Origin: a virus
Virus record (IMG/VR): IMGVR_UViG_3300026094_000047
Span: 1-20,714 of that record
Direction: 5' to 3' (one strand)
Length of the DNA: 20,714 nucleotides
The notes under the pieces are model-generated. The model made no database searches, was not told the origin of the DNA, and saw only the letters and a program-made list of their open reading frames with translations. Of the stretch, positions 1-8,313 are shown in pieces (the first letter of the stretch is position 1; the number at the start of each line of letters is the position of its first letter). Made by a program: the position numbers and the translations under genes.

Positions 1-1107
1 GAATTTGCTTTTTGGTGCACACAATCCACAACCACAAGTACGTTTAGGGCATATAATAGTAGGCATAGTATTAGATTCAAGTTTTTGTCGTAAATCTTCA
101 ATTATTTTTTTACCTTCGCTGATTTTTCCAATTGGTCCTCTTTTTTCGCCAAACAATGCTTGACAAGTTTGATGATGAAATACTCTATCTGTTTGTTGCT
201 CTAAATGTAGGAAAAACCAATTTACACTGCAATGCCACCCTTTAAATTCTCTCATGTCTACAAACGTGCTTTTGCGACTTTTGTCTCCACTGCTTAAACA
301 CATTTCTCGACTACCGCAGCAAGGTCTGCCTATGGTCATACCCAGCTTTTTATCCTCTGTTGTTTTTTCTCCTGCTGCACTGAGAGTTTTTGTAACTTCT
401 TTTTCATTATTTAATTCGGCGTTTTTGTACTTCCAATAATTTTTCATGTAATCAATTTGCTCATCTGTGTATCTATGAGCAAAATCACTTTTGCTATCAG
501 GTTCTTCACCGATTACCCTTGGAACATATTTTACACCATTTTCATGTAGGAAATCACAAAGTTCTTTACATTCGTCAAAATAAGCCGCGTGGAACATAAC
601 ATTAACACTTACACTAAAATCATATTCTGCGCCTTGTTCATGAAACTGCATTATCCGGTTACGCACCTGTTCTTTGAGTTTTTTACTGCTTTCACTGTGA
701 TAACTTACTGTGGCATGACCAAAATTTTCCATTACTGCTTGGCCCATTTTTTCGCTCATGGCACCATTGGTAGTAAGCGCAAATCCACATTCCCAACGAT
801 GTGCATACTCTTTATGATATTTTTCTTTTAAATACTTTGCAAATGGTATAAAGTTTGGATTCACAGTGGGTTCGCCGCCTGTGAATCCTATATTTGCCAT
901 TTTACTAGTTCTATATTGCATATAAAGATCAATATATTCATAGAGAAAGTCAGTATTAGCTTTTAATTCTTCTAAAGTTGCATGTCTACTAAAGTTGTCA
1001 TGTCTGTGTGCAGGACAATAACTGCAATCATAATTGCATCTTCTTCCTGTATCCCATGTTACTTGAAATACTCCTCCAGTTAAAAGGTCTATAGTGTCAA
1101 AACTCAT
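1..1107 (-). CDS. Radical SAM protein with Cys-rich C-terminal auxiliary-cluster region (3' end missing)
   Basis: A radical SAM iron-sulfur enzyme, substrate unknown. I read the frame by hand: it opens with ATG at 1107 and stays open for 369 codons to the window edge, so the C-terminus is missing. The [4Fe-4S] loop CNYDCSYC is at residues 24-31 and the SAM-binding GGEP at 77-80. The C-terminal third is rich in Cys: CCGSREMC (263-270), C293, C315, C353 and CGCGLC (358-363), as in SPASM/Twitch domains that hold a second cluster. Its ATG overlaps the stop of the upstream radical SAM gene (ATGA), so translation is probably coupled. It is the last visible gene of a ten-gene operon that continues beyond the window. 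The radical SAM assignment is firm; the reaction is unknown. Confidence 0.9.
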   Translation of the reverse strand, partial: MSFDTIDLLTGGVFQVTWDTGRRCNYDCSYCPAHRHDNFSRHATLEELKANTDFLYEYIDLYMQYRTSKMANIGFTGGEPTVNPNFIPFAKYLKEKYHKEYAHRWECGFALTTNGAMSEKMGQAVMENFGHATVSYHSESSKKLKEQVRNRIMQFHEQGAEYDFSVSVNVMFHAAYFDECKELCDFLHENGVKYVPRVIGEEPDSKSDFAHRYTDEQIDYMKNYWKYKNAELNNEKEVTKTLSAAGEKTTEDKKLGMTIGRPCCGSREMCLSSGDKSRKSTFVDMREFKGWHCSVNWFFLHLEQQTDRVFHHQTCQALFGEKRGPIGKISEGKKIIEDLRQKLESNTMPTIICPKRTCGCGLCAPKSKF

Positions 1108-2417
1108 TTAAAATAATCCTTAAATATTGGTTCTACATCAGATATGGATTCGCTTCTTATTTCATCAAGCTTTTTAGTGTATTCAATAAATTCATTCCAC
1201 CACTGATCATAATAAGTTTCGCTGTTCATGTAGTTGCATATACCTTCACTGATTGTTTTTGCACTAGTAACTATATGATCAGGGTATTTTTTATTTTCTA
1301 CCCATTTTATAAAATTGTCAAATCTTTGTGTTGCAATTTGTTTTAATTCTTTGGGCAATACTCTGATGTTTAAATGTTCTGGTTTGTGCGCTACGTGATG
1401 GGTAATAATTGGTCTTCTGTGAGTTCTATTTATATTTTGGAAATTGCTGCTTTCCAATTTCCACTGCATAAAATCAGGAATGTGAAATATGTTGTAAACT
1501 GTAACTGTTAGAGCTAACCAACTTTGAACATTTTTTGGTAAGGTATCAAGAGTTTTTAAATTTTTGTATATTTTATTCCACTTTGCAGGATGACGTTGAT
1601 ATTCCAAAACCTTTTCCATGCCATCTACGCTTGCACCTACTCGTACAGATTTAAATTCTGTCCACAATGATATCACACGAGGTGGCAAAGTACTCATGTT
1701 GGTGTTGTATTCGATTGTGATATTTTTTGCAACATCATTGTCTATACAGCGTTGTAAAAAATCATAATGACGTTCAATTAACAGAGGTTCGCCGCCAGCA
1801 AAATAAACATGTGCAATATTGTGTACATTTTTTTCTAATTGATGCCAAAACTGTTCGTTATTTGGCCAATCAAAATCACTAGCACACAATTTACCATTAA
1901 CTTCTTCTATAGTTACATCACCACTGGTGTCGTTAAAAACATTCGAACCAGTTAATTTAATCCAATCTTCGTACCAACTATCACTGTCTGACGGTCCGCA
2001 CATACGACATTTTAGATTGCAAAAGTTACCAAATCGTAAGTCATAGTATACAACTGGAGTTTTTTCAGTATCTATTCTACCGTCTTGATCTGTTTGTTGC
2101 AGTGCATCTTGTATATTGAATTTCCATTGTGCTTGTTCGTAGCTGCGCCTGCTGTTAAGTCCTGTTTCTTCTTCTCGCTTGCAGCGCCCACATTCTTCGT
2201 TCCATATACCGTTTAACATATTTTTGCGAATATTTTTCATTAATTCGCTGTTGCGAGCTTCTTGTAAATTATCTTTACCTGCATTATAAGCAGTTCCGTC
2301 ATGTTTTCGTATAACACCTTTGTTTTGTGTAACATTGGCCTGACAGCATACTCGCAGGTCTCCGTTGGATCTTGCGGCTTGAAATATCCAAGGAATAGGA
2401 CAAAAAGTATCAGCCAT
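1104..2417 (-). CDS. Radical SAM protein with N-terminal Twitch-like Cys module
   Basis: A 437-residue radical SAM enzyme of unknown substrate. The core loop CNLKCRMC is at 133-140 and GGEP at 208-211. Before the core lies a Cys module: C6, then G19 and CC24-25 (the spacing C-x12-G-x4-C known from SPASM domains), followed by ECGRC with C76 and C79. Family knowledge places such auxiliary-cluster Cys after the core; here they precede it. The C-terminal 100 residues have no Cys pattern and end in a hydrophobic/acidic stretch like those of its paralogues. It is clearly paralogous to the genes at 4543-5940 and 12021-13394. It overlaps the PP-loop gene upstream by 8 bp and the next radical SAM gene by 4 bp, so all are likely translated together. 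Confidence 0.9.
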   Translation of the reverse strand: MADTFCPIPWIFQAARSNGDLRVCCQANVTQNKGVIRKHDGTAYNAGKDNLQEARNSELMKNIRKNMLNGIWNEECGRCKREEETGLNSRRSYEQAQWKFNIQDALQQTDQDGRIDTEKTPVVYYDLRFGNFCNLKCRMCGPSDSDSWYEDWIKLTGSNVFNDTSGDVTIEEVNGKLCASDFDWPNNEQFWHQLEKNVHNIAHVYFAGGEPLLIERHYDFLQRCIDNDVAKNITIEYNTNMSTLPPRVISLWTEFKSVRVGASVDGMEKVLEYQRHPAKWNKIYKNLKTLDTLPKNVQSWLALTVTVYNIFHIPDFMQWKLESSNFQNINRTHRRPIITHHVAHKPEHLNIRVLPKELKQIATQRFDNFIKWVENKKYPDHIVTSAKTISEGICNYMNSETYYDQWWNEFIEYTKKLDEIRSESISDVEPIFKDYFK

Positions 2418-3234
2418 TTTTTATCTCCGTAATTATTTCAGTGACACGAGAATCTGCCCATTCTCTTTCGTTACACCACCAACACTGTTTACATTCAGGA
2501 ATATGCATTCCTTCTTTATAATCTGTAAAATCAGAACATGCTTGTTTTATCACATCATGATGATTTATATCACCTTCGCAACTGCGTGTTAAATGATATA
2601 AATCTAATATATTATGCAGATGATATTGAGCTACTATCCAATCTTTTTTAACAAATCTAAATGGATGAGCAAAAACTGTTTCAGTATTTCGATTATAAAA
2701 CCATAAATCTGAAATATTTCCATCTTTTGCATCGCCATCTCTGTTTTTCATGCGATCATCTCTGCTATCGTCTGGATTTTTACTAGTAGCATTGAATACT
2801 GCATCAAAATTGTAATTCCATGCTGCAAATTTATTAAAACTTCCAACTATGATCTGGTCGCCGCTACGACCATTTAAAATTGGTCCGGCAACACCATGTT
2901 CGATTTCAGGAGGAATATAAGTAGTATGTCTATTTTCGATAATATTTGGATACATATTTTTAAGGAAATTATAAACTTGTATACTAATATAACCTTGCCA
3001 AGGACGAGTAGTCCAACAACGCTGATAAGTGATAACATCAATTTTAGTCTTTAAAGAGTTTTCGTTTATAATTTTACATAAAAGAAAAGTCAATAATGCG
3101 CTATCTGCGCCGCCGCTGAGATTTACACCAATACGCTGCCAATTTTTGTCAAAGGGTATCAAAAGATGACTAACTTTTGTAAATAATATATCATCGTTTA
3201 ATTTTTCATATAATTGGTTATTATCTTTATACAT
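2410..3234 (-). CDS. PP-loop ATP pyrophosphatase, QueC-like
   Basis: A 274-residue adenylating enzyme of the N-type ATP pyrophosphatase superfamily. The PP-loop SGGADS is at residues 40-45 after a beta-strand (GVNL), the signature used to bind ATP and activate a carboxyl or carbonyl group for amidation or thiolation. The C-terminus has RSC (C219) and CKQCWWC (C248, C251, C254), resembling the zinc site of QueC (7-cyano-7-deazaguanine synthase), although the gap between the first and second Cys is longer than in QueC. It lies between two radical SAM genes, overlapping each by 8 bp. No other queuosine-pathway gene is visible. A role in amidating or thiolating the product of a neighbouring radical SAM enzyme is inference; a true QueC or a tRNA-thiolation relative are alternatives. 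Confidence 0.8.
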   Translation of the reverse strand: MYKDNNQLYEKLNDDILFTKVSHLLIPFDKNWQRIGVNLSGGADSALLTFLLCKIINENSLKTKIDVITYQRCWTTRPWQGYISIQVYNFLKNMYPNIIENRHTTYIPPEIEHGVAGPILNGRSGDQIIVGSFNKFAAWNYNFDAVFNATSKNPDDSRDDRMKNRDGDAKDGNISDLWFYNRNTETVFAHPFRFVKKDWIVAQYHLHNILDLYHLTRSCEGDINHHDVIKQACSDFTDYKEGMHIPECKQCWWCNEREWADSRVTEIITEIKNG

Positions 3235-4546
3235 TCTTTAATACCTTGTTATTCACAAATTTAAAAGTGCTTATATAATTATTAAAATCTTGTTTCCAAA
3301 TTTTGTCACTTTTGCGAACATAAACTTCAAATGCCTTCCAGTGTTGTTCAGCAGCCTGATGATTTAATACATATTGCTTTACTTTATCAATGGCATAATG
3401 TGCACTGTTAAGATCTTTCCACTCGTGGCTGTTGTAATAATTTCCAATATACGAATGAAGTTTAGATGATGCAGCAATATTAGCCTTTCTTTGTGATTCT
3501 ATGTTTTCAACAATTTTATAAGATTTTTCTATTTCATCTAATACAAAATCTTTGTGTTCTATCATCATTATACTAGGATTTAAATAATCAGGTGTGTAAA
3601 CTATACTAGTATCTATACCATCGGAATCTAATTTTAAAAATCCATCTATTATATCAGTAAACTCCATTAGTTGATAAACACCAGTTGTACAAACTAAAAC
3701 AATATCACTGGTTTTATTAACCTGCCTATATTTTTCTATGTTGTTTTTTAGTTTATTCCAATTGCCTTGTCTAAAATAAGGATAAATTTTTGGGCCACCG
3801 TCGATGCTAATCATAATTTGAACACTATTAAAATTTTCAAGTAACTTTCCAAGTTTATTTGCATCAAAATCAGCGTTAAAATTAGTATGAAACATTATTT
3901 TCATATTTTTTACATTAGGATGTTCTGTAAGTTTTTCCAAAGTAGGCAAAAACTGCTTTTGATATAATACTTCGCCGCCGGCGAAATCAACTCTTTCTAA
4001 ATTAGGAAAATTTTTGTTAAGATCTTCAACAATTTCCAATGCATGATCTTTGCTGATACTCATAGTTAAATCATCATCTGGTGATTTTCTATGCATAGCA
4101 CCAGTAAGCTGAATTAATTCATGTTCTTTATCTTCGCTATCGCTTTGATAATGCTTTAACTTACTCATCCAACCGCTGCTAAAAACCATACTGCAATGCA
4201 AGCAAGCCATATTACAACTGTTACTAAAACGTATTTCCGCCGTTTTTAACCCAGCAAAATCCACACTGCCGTCTTTGTTATAATATGTTAGATCAGCAGT
4301 TTCCTCTTGACGCATGCTGGTTCCGCTGTTATCACGTTCAACAAATTCACACATATCACAACCTTTTGGCCAGATACCGTTCATAAGGTCTTTGCGATGT
4401 TTTTTAAAATTTTCGTTATTAAAAAATTTACTCGGAAGATGTTCATTATCTAATATTGTTAATTGATCGCTTTGTTGCGGACAACTAGTAGCAAATCCGT
4501 TTTTAAAATTAATTCCTCCTAATGCATAATAACAAGGCAAACTCAT
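3227..4546 (-). CDS. Radical SAM protein, divergent member of the N-terminal Cys-module family
   Basis: A 439-residue radical SAM enzyme. The N-terminal module is C5, G17, C22 (C-x11-G-x4-C) then C63 and C66 (GCDMC). The core loop CNMACLHC is at 111-118 and GGEV at 190-193, with Val in place of the usual Pro. The double Cys of its relatives is a single Cys here, so a putative auxiliary cluster may have another ligand set. The C-terminal region is alpha-helical in character without Cys. Start ATG overlaps the upstream stop by 4 bp (ATGA); its own end overlaps the PP-loop gene by 8 bp. It is the most divergent of the four N-terminal-module paralogues, which suggests a different substrate. Reaction unknown. 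Confidence 0.88.
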   Translation of the reverse strand: MSLPCYYALGGINFKNGFATSCPQQSDQLTILDNEHLPSKFFNNENFKKHRKDLMNGIWPKGCDMCEFVERDNSGTSMRQEETADLTYYNKDGSVDFAGLKTAEIRFSNSCNMACLHCSMVFSSGWMSKLKHYQSDSEDKEHELIQLTGAMHRKSPDDDLTMSISKDHALEIVEDLNKNFPNLERVDFAGGEVLYQKQFLPTLEKLTEHPNVKNMKIMFHTNFNADFDANKLGKLLENFNSVQIMISIDGGPKIYPYFRQGNWNKLKNNIEKYRQVNKTSDIVLVCTTGVYQLMEFTDIIDGFLKLDSDGIDTSIVYTPDYLNPSIMMIEHKDFVLDEIEKSYKIVENIESQRKANIAASSKLHSYIGNYYNSHEWKDLNSAHYAIDKVKQYVLNHQAAEQHWKAFEVYVRKSDKIWKQDFNNYISTFKFVNNKVLKNV

Positions 4547-5940
4547 TTATCAAAAATCTCCTTCATTTCAGGAAATACATTTTTCCAGTTTTGCTTGCGT
4601 TGATTATCGCATACTCGCAGGAATTCCTCCATTTCAGGAAGACGACGGCTCCAATCTTCACTTTCCATAAAATTTAGCATTCCTTCTAAACGTTTAAGGC
4701 CATACGGAGCATTTTCCCACATAGATTGTGTTACTTTACCTTTGTGCCAACTAGGAACACCTAACTCCCAATTTTCCTTCCACCAAGGATAAAAATCTTC
4801 GTATTTTTTTCGTACTTCCTCTTTAAACCATTTGGGTAGTACTTTTACATTGAGATGAGGTGGATGGTATACAAAATGATAATTAATTCCACCAGCGCCA
4901 AAAGGCCACATATTAATTTTACGAAATCCTTGATTTAATTTCCATCGTATAAAGTCAGGTATATAATAGATGTTAAGTGCTTGTACTGCACAAGCTACAG
5001 TTACTTCTACATTATCACTGGTTTGATTATCTAATATATGAAATACTTCCTGTGTACGATTCCAATTACTTGGATAACGTATATAATCATTCATTTCATG
5101 TATACTGTCAACACTGTAATGAAATCTTACAAGTTTAAATTCTTTCCAAAGATCAAATAAATCGTCACGCCATTCAACGCCGTTGCTGTTATATCGAAGT
5201 TCTAGATTCTTAGCATATCCCATTTTAATAGCGTGTTCAAGTATTTCATAATGTTCGTCAATAATAAGACTTTCGCCCCCGGCAAAGTATATCTGTTGCA
5301 TACTTTCCATTTGTTCGTAGAATTGTTTCCAGAATGTAGGATTTTGTTTGTGCCAGTTATAACTGCTGCCATTGACACTGCCTTTGTCTTCCCATTGCAT
5401 GGTTTCTTTGAGACTGGCATTTTCTACCGCAGGAAACATTGCCTTCCAATCCTTAACCCAGCCGCTGCTGTCATGCGGAGAACACATAACACAAGCCAAT
5501 TGACATTTAGTGCCGAAACGCAAATCAATGTATGCTAATTGTGGTGGCACGGAGCCATCTTCGTCTGTATTTGCAATTAATTCATCAACATTGGTACGCT
5601 GGCTCCAATATGCTGTTTCCCACATACGCTTGCTGTTATGGCCTGCTGCTTCTTCTTTGAAGCACTTAAGACAGCTTGGAGGTTTTTCACCATTGAGCAT
5701 TTGTTTACGAACATTTCTCATATATTCGCTGTTCCATGCAGTTTCAAAATCTGTTACATTTAGGTTGTTAGGTTTTCCATCGTCTGTTTTTAAGATTCCT
5801 ACTTGTCCGCCATGTTCTTTGTCATTTGTAGGGCCAACACTGCTGGCATTGGCAGTGCAACAGACTCTCATACTACCATCGGGTCTAGTGGATAAATGAA
5901 CCCAAGGTAATATACAAAATGTATCACTAATCTTGCTCAT
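4543..5940 (-). CDS. Radical SAM protein with N-terminal Twitch-like Cys module
   Basis: A 465-residue radical SAM enzyme and a close relative of the product of 1104-2417. N-terminal Cys module: FCILPW with C9, G22, CC27-28 (C-x12-G-x4-C), then C90 and C93 (CLKC). The core loop CQLACVMC is at 146-153 and GGES at 221-224. The C-terminus ends in a helical segment with the pattern FPEM..IF, shared with the paralogue at 12021-13394. There is no convincing Shine-Dalgarno in the 11-base gap before the ATG, so reinitiation after the upstream stop is likely. Substrate unknown. The paralogy of this protein and the 1104-2417 product is close enough that one may act on a related or neighbouring position of the same target (inference). 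Confidence 0.9.
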   Translation of the reverse strand: MSKISDTFCILPWVHLSTRPDGSMRVCCTANASSVGPTNDKEHGGQVGILKTDDGKPNNLNVTDFETAWNSEYMRNVRKQMLNGEKPPSCLKCFKEEAAGHNSKRMWETAYWSQRTNVDELIANTDEDGSVPPQLAYIDLRFGTKCQLACVMCSPHDSSGWVKDWKAMFPAVENASLKETMQWEDKGSVNGSSYNWHKQNPTFWKQFYEQMESMQQIYFAGGESLIIDEHYEILEHAIKMGYAKNLELRYNSNGVEWRDDLFDLWKEFKLVRFHYSVDSIHEMNDYIRYPSNWNRTQEVFHILDNQTSDNVEVTVACAVQALNIYYIPDFIRWKLNQGFRKINMWPFGAGGINYHFVYHPPHLNVKVLPKWFKEEVRKKYEDFYPWWKENWELGVPSWHKGKVTQSMWENAPYGLKRLEGMLNFMESEDWSRRLPEMEEFLRVCDNQRKQNWKNVFPEMKEIFDK

Positions 5941-5951
5941 GCTGTACTTAT

Positions 5952-7013
5952 CTACTTGTTTATATAATTTATCTCATTATGATATGCTTTGTGTGCTGCA
6001 CAGGTTTTTATACATCTATTAAAATGTAAAGCGTGATCAGGATCCCAGCTAGCTTCTAATAATTCTTCATACCACGGATGTTTTTGAATTTTTTCTACTG
6101 AATGGTATCTAAGACTGTTCCAATTTGGTTCAAAAACTTGTAATTTTTCAACAATACCTTCTTTGTTTTTAAAGGCACTGTCCCAAAGAAAACAACATGG
6201 CCACATTGTTAAATCACTGGCTATAAAAATTTCACCTTCGTGAACATATTTGCAAACAATGCTGTCAATTATTGCTTTTTTTTGTTTGTTGTCTGTATTA
6301 TTTTTGTAATTTTTTATGAATTTATCAAGTTCTTTTACTGCTTCAAGTTTGCTATGCTGTTTGTTGCCTGTTGTGGTAATTTTTTTAGTTTCTTTTACTA
6401 TTTTTTTATTTTCTTTACGCTGTAATTGTGCTATCCAAGTATGATAACTGTTCCTCATACCTGTTCTTGTAGCAAAATGAAACCCTAATTGATCTGCATG
6501 CGATTTTGCAGCTTCTAATTCATGTTCGTTGTGATCGAACACTATGTAAATCCATGTAGCGTGTTCTTTAGGAGCAGCACTAGCATATGCTGCAATATTT
6601 CTTTCGATTATTTTAAACTTTGTGTTAACTCTATAAATATGATTGGTTTCTTTATGACCGTCTATACAAAAATGAACATGTACTAGACCTGGATAAGCAG
6701 CAGCTATTTGACCTAAACTCATCCACCAATCCGCTGTGTTATATCCACCATTGGTGCTTATTTCACAATATCCGCCGTGGTATACTAACCACTCTATCAT
6801 TTTTAAACAATCAGGATTAACTATCGGATCACCTAATACACCGCAAAATTTAAATTCTACACCAGTATAATCACCTGCAGGAAATATGCGCTTTAGATCT
6901 TCAATTGTAAAACTGTTTATTTGTAGTAAATCTTTATTTAAAGTTCTAGCACAACCTGGACATGCTGCATTACAATCACTGGTTATTTCTAATTCTACTT
7001 TTTTTATTCTCAT
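5952..7013 (-). CDS. Radical SAM protein with C-terminal Twitch-like cluster, CGxLGDP type
   Basis: A 353-residue radical SAM enzyme. The core loop CNAACPGC begins almost at the N-terminus (C14, C18, C21). Instead of GGEP it has CGVLGDP (57-63). Auxiliary-cluster Cys lie after the core: C254, CC273-274, C334 and C338, in the usual SPASM/Twitch order, although the Gly of C-x(n)-G-x4-C is Leu here. It is paralogous to the adjacent gene 7010-8089 (shared NHIYR, FDHN and PCC motifs), so the pair arose by tandem duplication. A Lys- and Thr-rich insert at about 200-240 looks disordered. Its ATG overlaps the upstream stop (ATGA). Substrate unknown; this pair belongs to a subfamily different from the other five radical SAM genes. 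Confidence 0.9.
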   Translation of the reverse strand: MRIKKVELEITSDCNAACPGCARTLNKDLLQINSFTIEDLKRIFPAGDYTGVEFKFCGVLGDPIVNPDCLKMIEWLVYHGGYCEISTNGGYNTADWWMSLGQIAAAYPGLVHVHFCIDGHKETNHIYRVNTKFKIIERNIAAYASAAPKEHATWIYIVFDHNEHELEAAKSHADQLGFHFATRTGMRNSYHTWIAQLQRKENKKIVKETKKITTTGNKQHSKLEAVKELDKFIKNYKNNTDNKQKKAIIDSIVCKYVHEGEIFIASDLTMWPCCFLWDSAFKNKEGIVEKLQVFEPNWNSLRYHSVEKIQKHPWYEELLEASWDPDHALHFNRCIKTCAAHKAYHNEINYINK

Positions 7014-8089
7014 TTAAATTGTGCTCCAAAAGGATCAAATTCTACACCACACTTCATCGAACACACTTTTAATTTTCCGTTAGAGCAACTGGACTTGGAC
7101 CAACTGCGTTCTATTTCGTCAAAAATACCAGTGTCAAACACAGCTTTTAATCCTACTTTTTTTGCATTAATAGCATCTTTTCCGCCTGCATCATCTATAA
7201 ATTTCCATATTTGTTCTACTCTAGGATCTTTATGCCACCATTTGTACATACGGCCAGCAGTCCAACAACACGGCATTGCTAATCCTTCAGCAGTAATAAA
7301 CAAATTGCCTTCATCTTTGACTTTGCATTTTATTTCTACTTGGTCATAATAGGCATCTATGCTGCCGTGTTTGTTTGTTAATTTATCATATTTTTGTATT
7401 GCAGAATTTTGATATTTAACATCTGGCTTTTTTATTTCAACTGTTTTTTCGCCTTTGCGATTTACAGCTTGATGACTCTCTTTCTTTTCACTGTTAGCTG
7501 TAACAAACCTGCCGGTTTTTTTAGAAATAAACTTTTCAAACCCCCAGGCTTTACTGAGTGCTTCAGCTTCTTCTACTTGATGCTGATTGTGATCAAATAT
7601 AAGAAAGTCCCAGCGTGCTCTGCCACCAGCAGAAATAAAAGCATGCATACTGCGCTCTACTGAACTCCAATTTACACCTTGTCTATAAATATGGTTGGTA
7701 TCTTCTAATCCATCAACACTGAAAATAACTGCACCCATGCGTCCAAAAACTTTGGCTAATTCTTTCCACCATTCTGCATCTCTTGCACCTGCATTGGTGT
7801 TCATACTAAGCCACATGTTTGGGTTATGTTCTCTAAAATAGCGGAATATTTCTAATGTATCTCGTGCAACAATTGGATCACCTAAATTTCCACACATATA
7901 CATGGTATTTAATTGTGCTATAAATTTTGGTTCAAATATACGCTTAGCATCACTGAGCGTAATTTCACTTAAATCGATGTGGGGATTTACTGCGCCTCCA
8001 TTTTGATTTCTGTCACACATAGGACAGTTAGCCTGACAATTTTGTGTGTTTTCTAAATGTATGGTTTTTATATCTTCATATCTATACAT
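7010..8089 (-). CDS. Radical SAM protein with C-terminal Twitch-like cluster, CGxLGDP type
   Basis: A 359-residue radical SAM enzyme and tandem paralogue of the next gene downstream. The core loop CQANCPMC is at 18-25 and CGNLGDP at 66-72 in place of GGEP. The auxiliary-cluster Cys are C255, G269, CC274-275 (C-x13-G-x4-C), then C335, C343 and C347. A charged linker of about 25 residues near 200-225 separates core and cluster domain. Its ATG overlaps the stop of the 74-residue gene by one base (TAATG) and its stop overlaps the next start (ATGA). The two neighbours could form a heterodimer or act one after the other, but nothing in the sequence decides this. Confidence 0.9.
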   Translation of the reverse strand: MYRYEDIKTIHLENTQNCQANCPMCDRNQNGGAVNPHIDLSEITLSDAKRIFEPKFIAQLNTMYMCGNLGDPIVARDTLEIFRYFREHNPNMWLSMNTNAGARDAEWWKELAKVFGRMGAVIFSVDGLEDTNHIYRQGVNWSSVERSMHAFISAGGRARWDFLIFDHNQHQVEEAEALSKAWGFEKFISKKTGRFVTANSEKKESHQAVNRKGEKTVEIKKPDVKYQNSAIQKYDKLTNKHGSIDAYYDQVEIKCKVKDEGNLFITAEGLAMPCCWTAGRMYKWWHKDPRVEQIWKFIDDAGGKDAINAKKVGLKAVFDTGIFDEIERSWSKSSCSNGKLKVCSMKCGVEFDPFGAQFK

Positions 8090-8313
8090 TAATTATCCAT
8101 AATAAGTTTAACATCTTTTCCTGGTCCAGTTTTACTAGGCAAATCACCATATTGTTCCACATACCAATTTATAACAGCTTTATACCAGTTTTGACTATTG
8201 TGATGCGCTAGTTTGTTAAACTGCCAAATATTATTGTTTGTTGCTTGCATAGTACTCAATGCCCGAGCACTTTCCAGTTGTAATTGTCTAAGAGTTAAAT
8301 TATCGATATCCAA
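8089..8313 (-). CDS. Small hypothetical protein (74 aa)
   Basis: A 74-residue protein with no family I recognise. It is polar, has a likely N-terminal helix (residues 5-20), three Trp and a Lys-rich tail, and no Cys, signal peptide or membrane segment. The only start giving the full frame is TTG at 8313, with GAGG ten bases upstream; an in-frame TGA lies just before it. The first ATG is at 8250 (residue 22) and has no Shine-Dalgarno. It overlaps the methyltransferase gene by 14 bp and the radical SAM gene by one base (TAATG), so its frame is held by coupling on both sides, which argues that it is real. It may be an accessory protein for the radical SAM pair; that is a guess from position only. 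Confidence 0.6.
   Translation of the reverse strand: MDIDNLTLRQLQLESARALSTMQATNNNIWQFNKLAHHNSQNWYKAVINWYVEQYGDLPSKTGPGKDVKLIMDN

Noticed and set aside
1-1107. Viperin-like antiviral radical SAM enzyme
   Set aside because: CNYDCSYC is similar to the viperin loop, but the protein has a long Cys-rich C-terminal region typical of SPASM/Twitch enzymes and lies among six other radical SAM genes.
1428-1435. TATAAATA on the minus strand inside the radical SAM gene 1104-2417
   Set aside because: It is in the middle of coding sequence with no start codon or ribosome binding site close behind it; chance is likely in A/T-rich DNA.
5510-5899. Plus-strand frame of 129 codons opposite the radical SAM gene
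   Set aside because: Antisense shadow of a well-supported gene, with no ribosome binding site or recognisable domain.
5942-5951. GATAAGTACAG before the gene starting at 5940, similar to the fibre late promoter
   Set aside because: It stands only a few bases before the ATG, so transcription would start inside the gene; it also has one mismatch.
6632-6639. Late promoter TATAAATA on the plus strand (and the same at 7684-7691)
   Set aside because: Both lie antisense within the two paralogous radical SAM genes, at the codons of the conserved NHIYR motif, with no plus-strand gene downstream.
2410-8089. A complete deazaguanine DNA-modification pathway
   Set aside because: Only a QueC-like protein is present; none of the radical SAM proteins has the short QueE form, and no QueD, FolE or transglycosylase is visible.
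1104-8313. A RiPP peptide cluster
   Set aside because: I found no short Cys- or Gly-rich precursor, no leader-binding RRE-type protein, no peptidase and no exporter; the single small gene does not look like a precursor.
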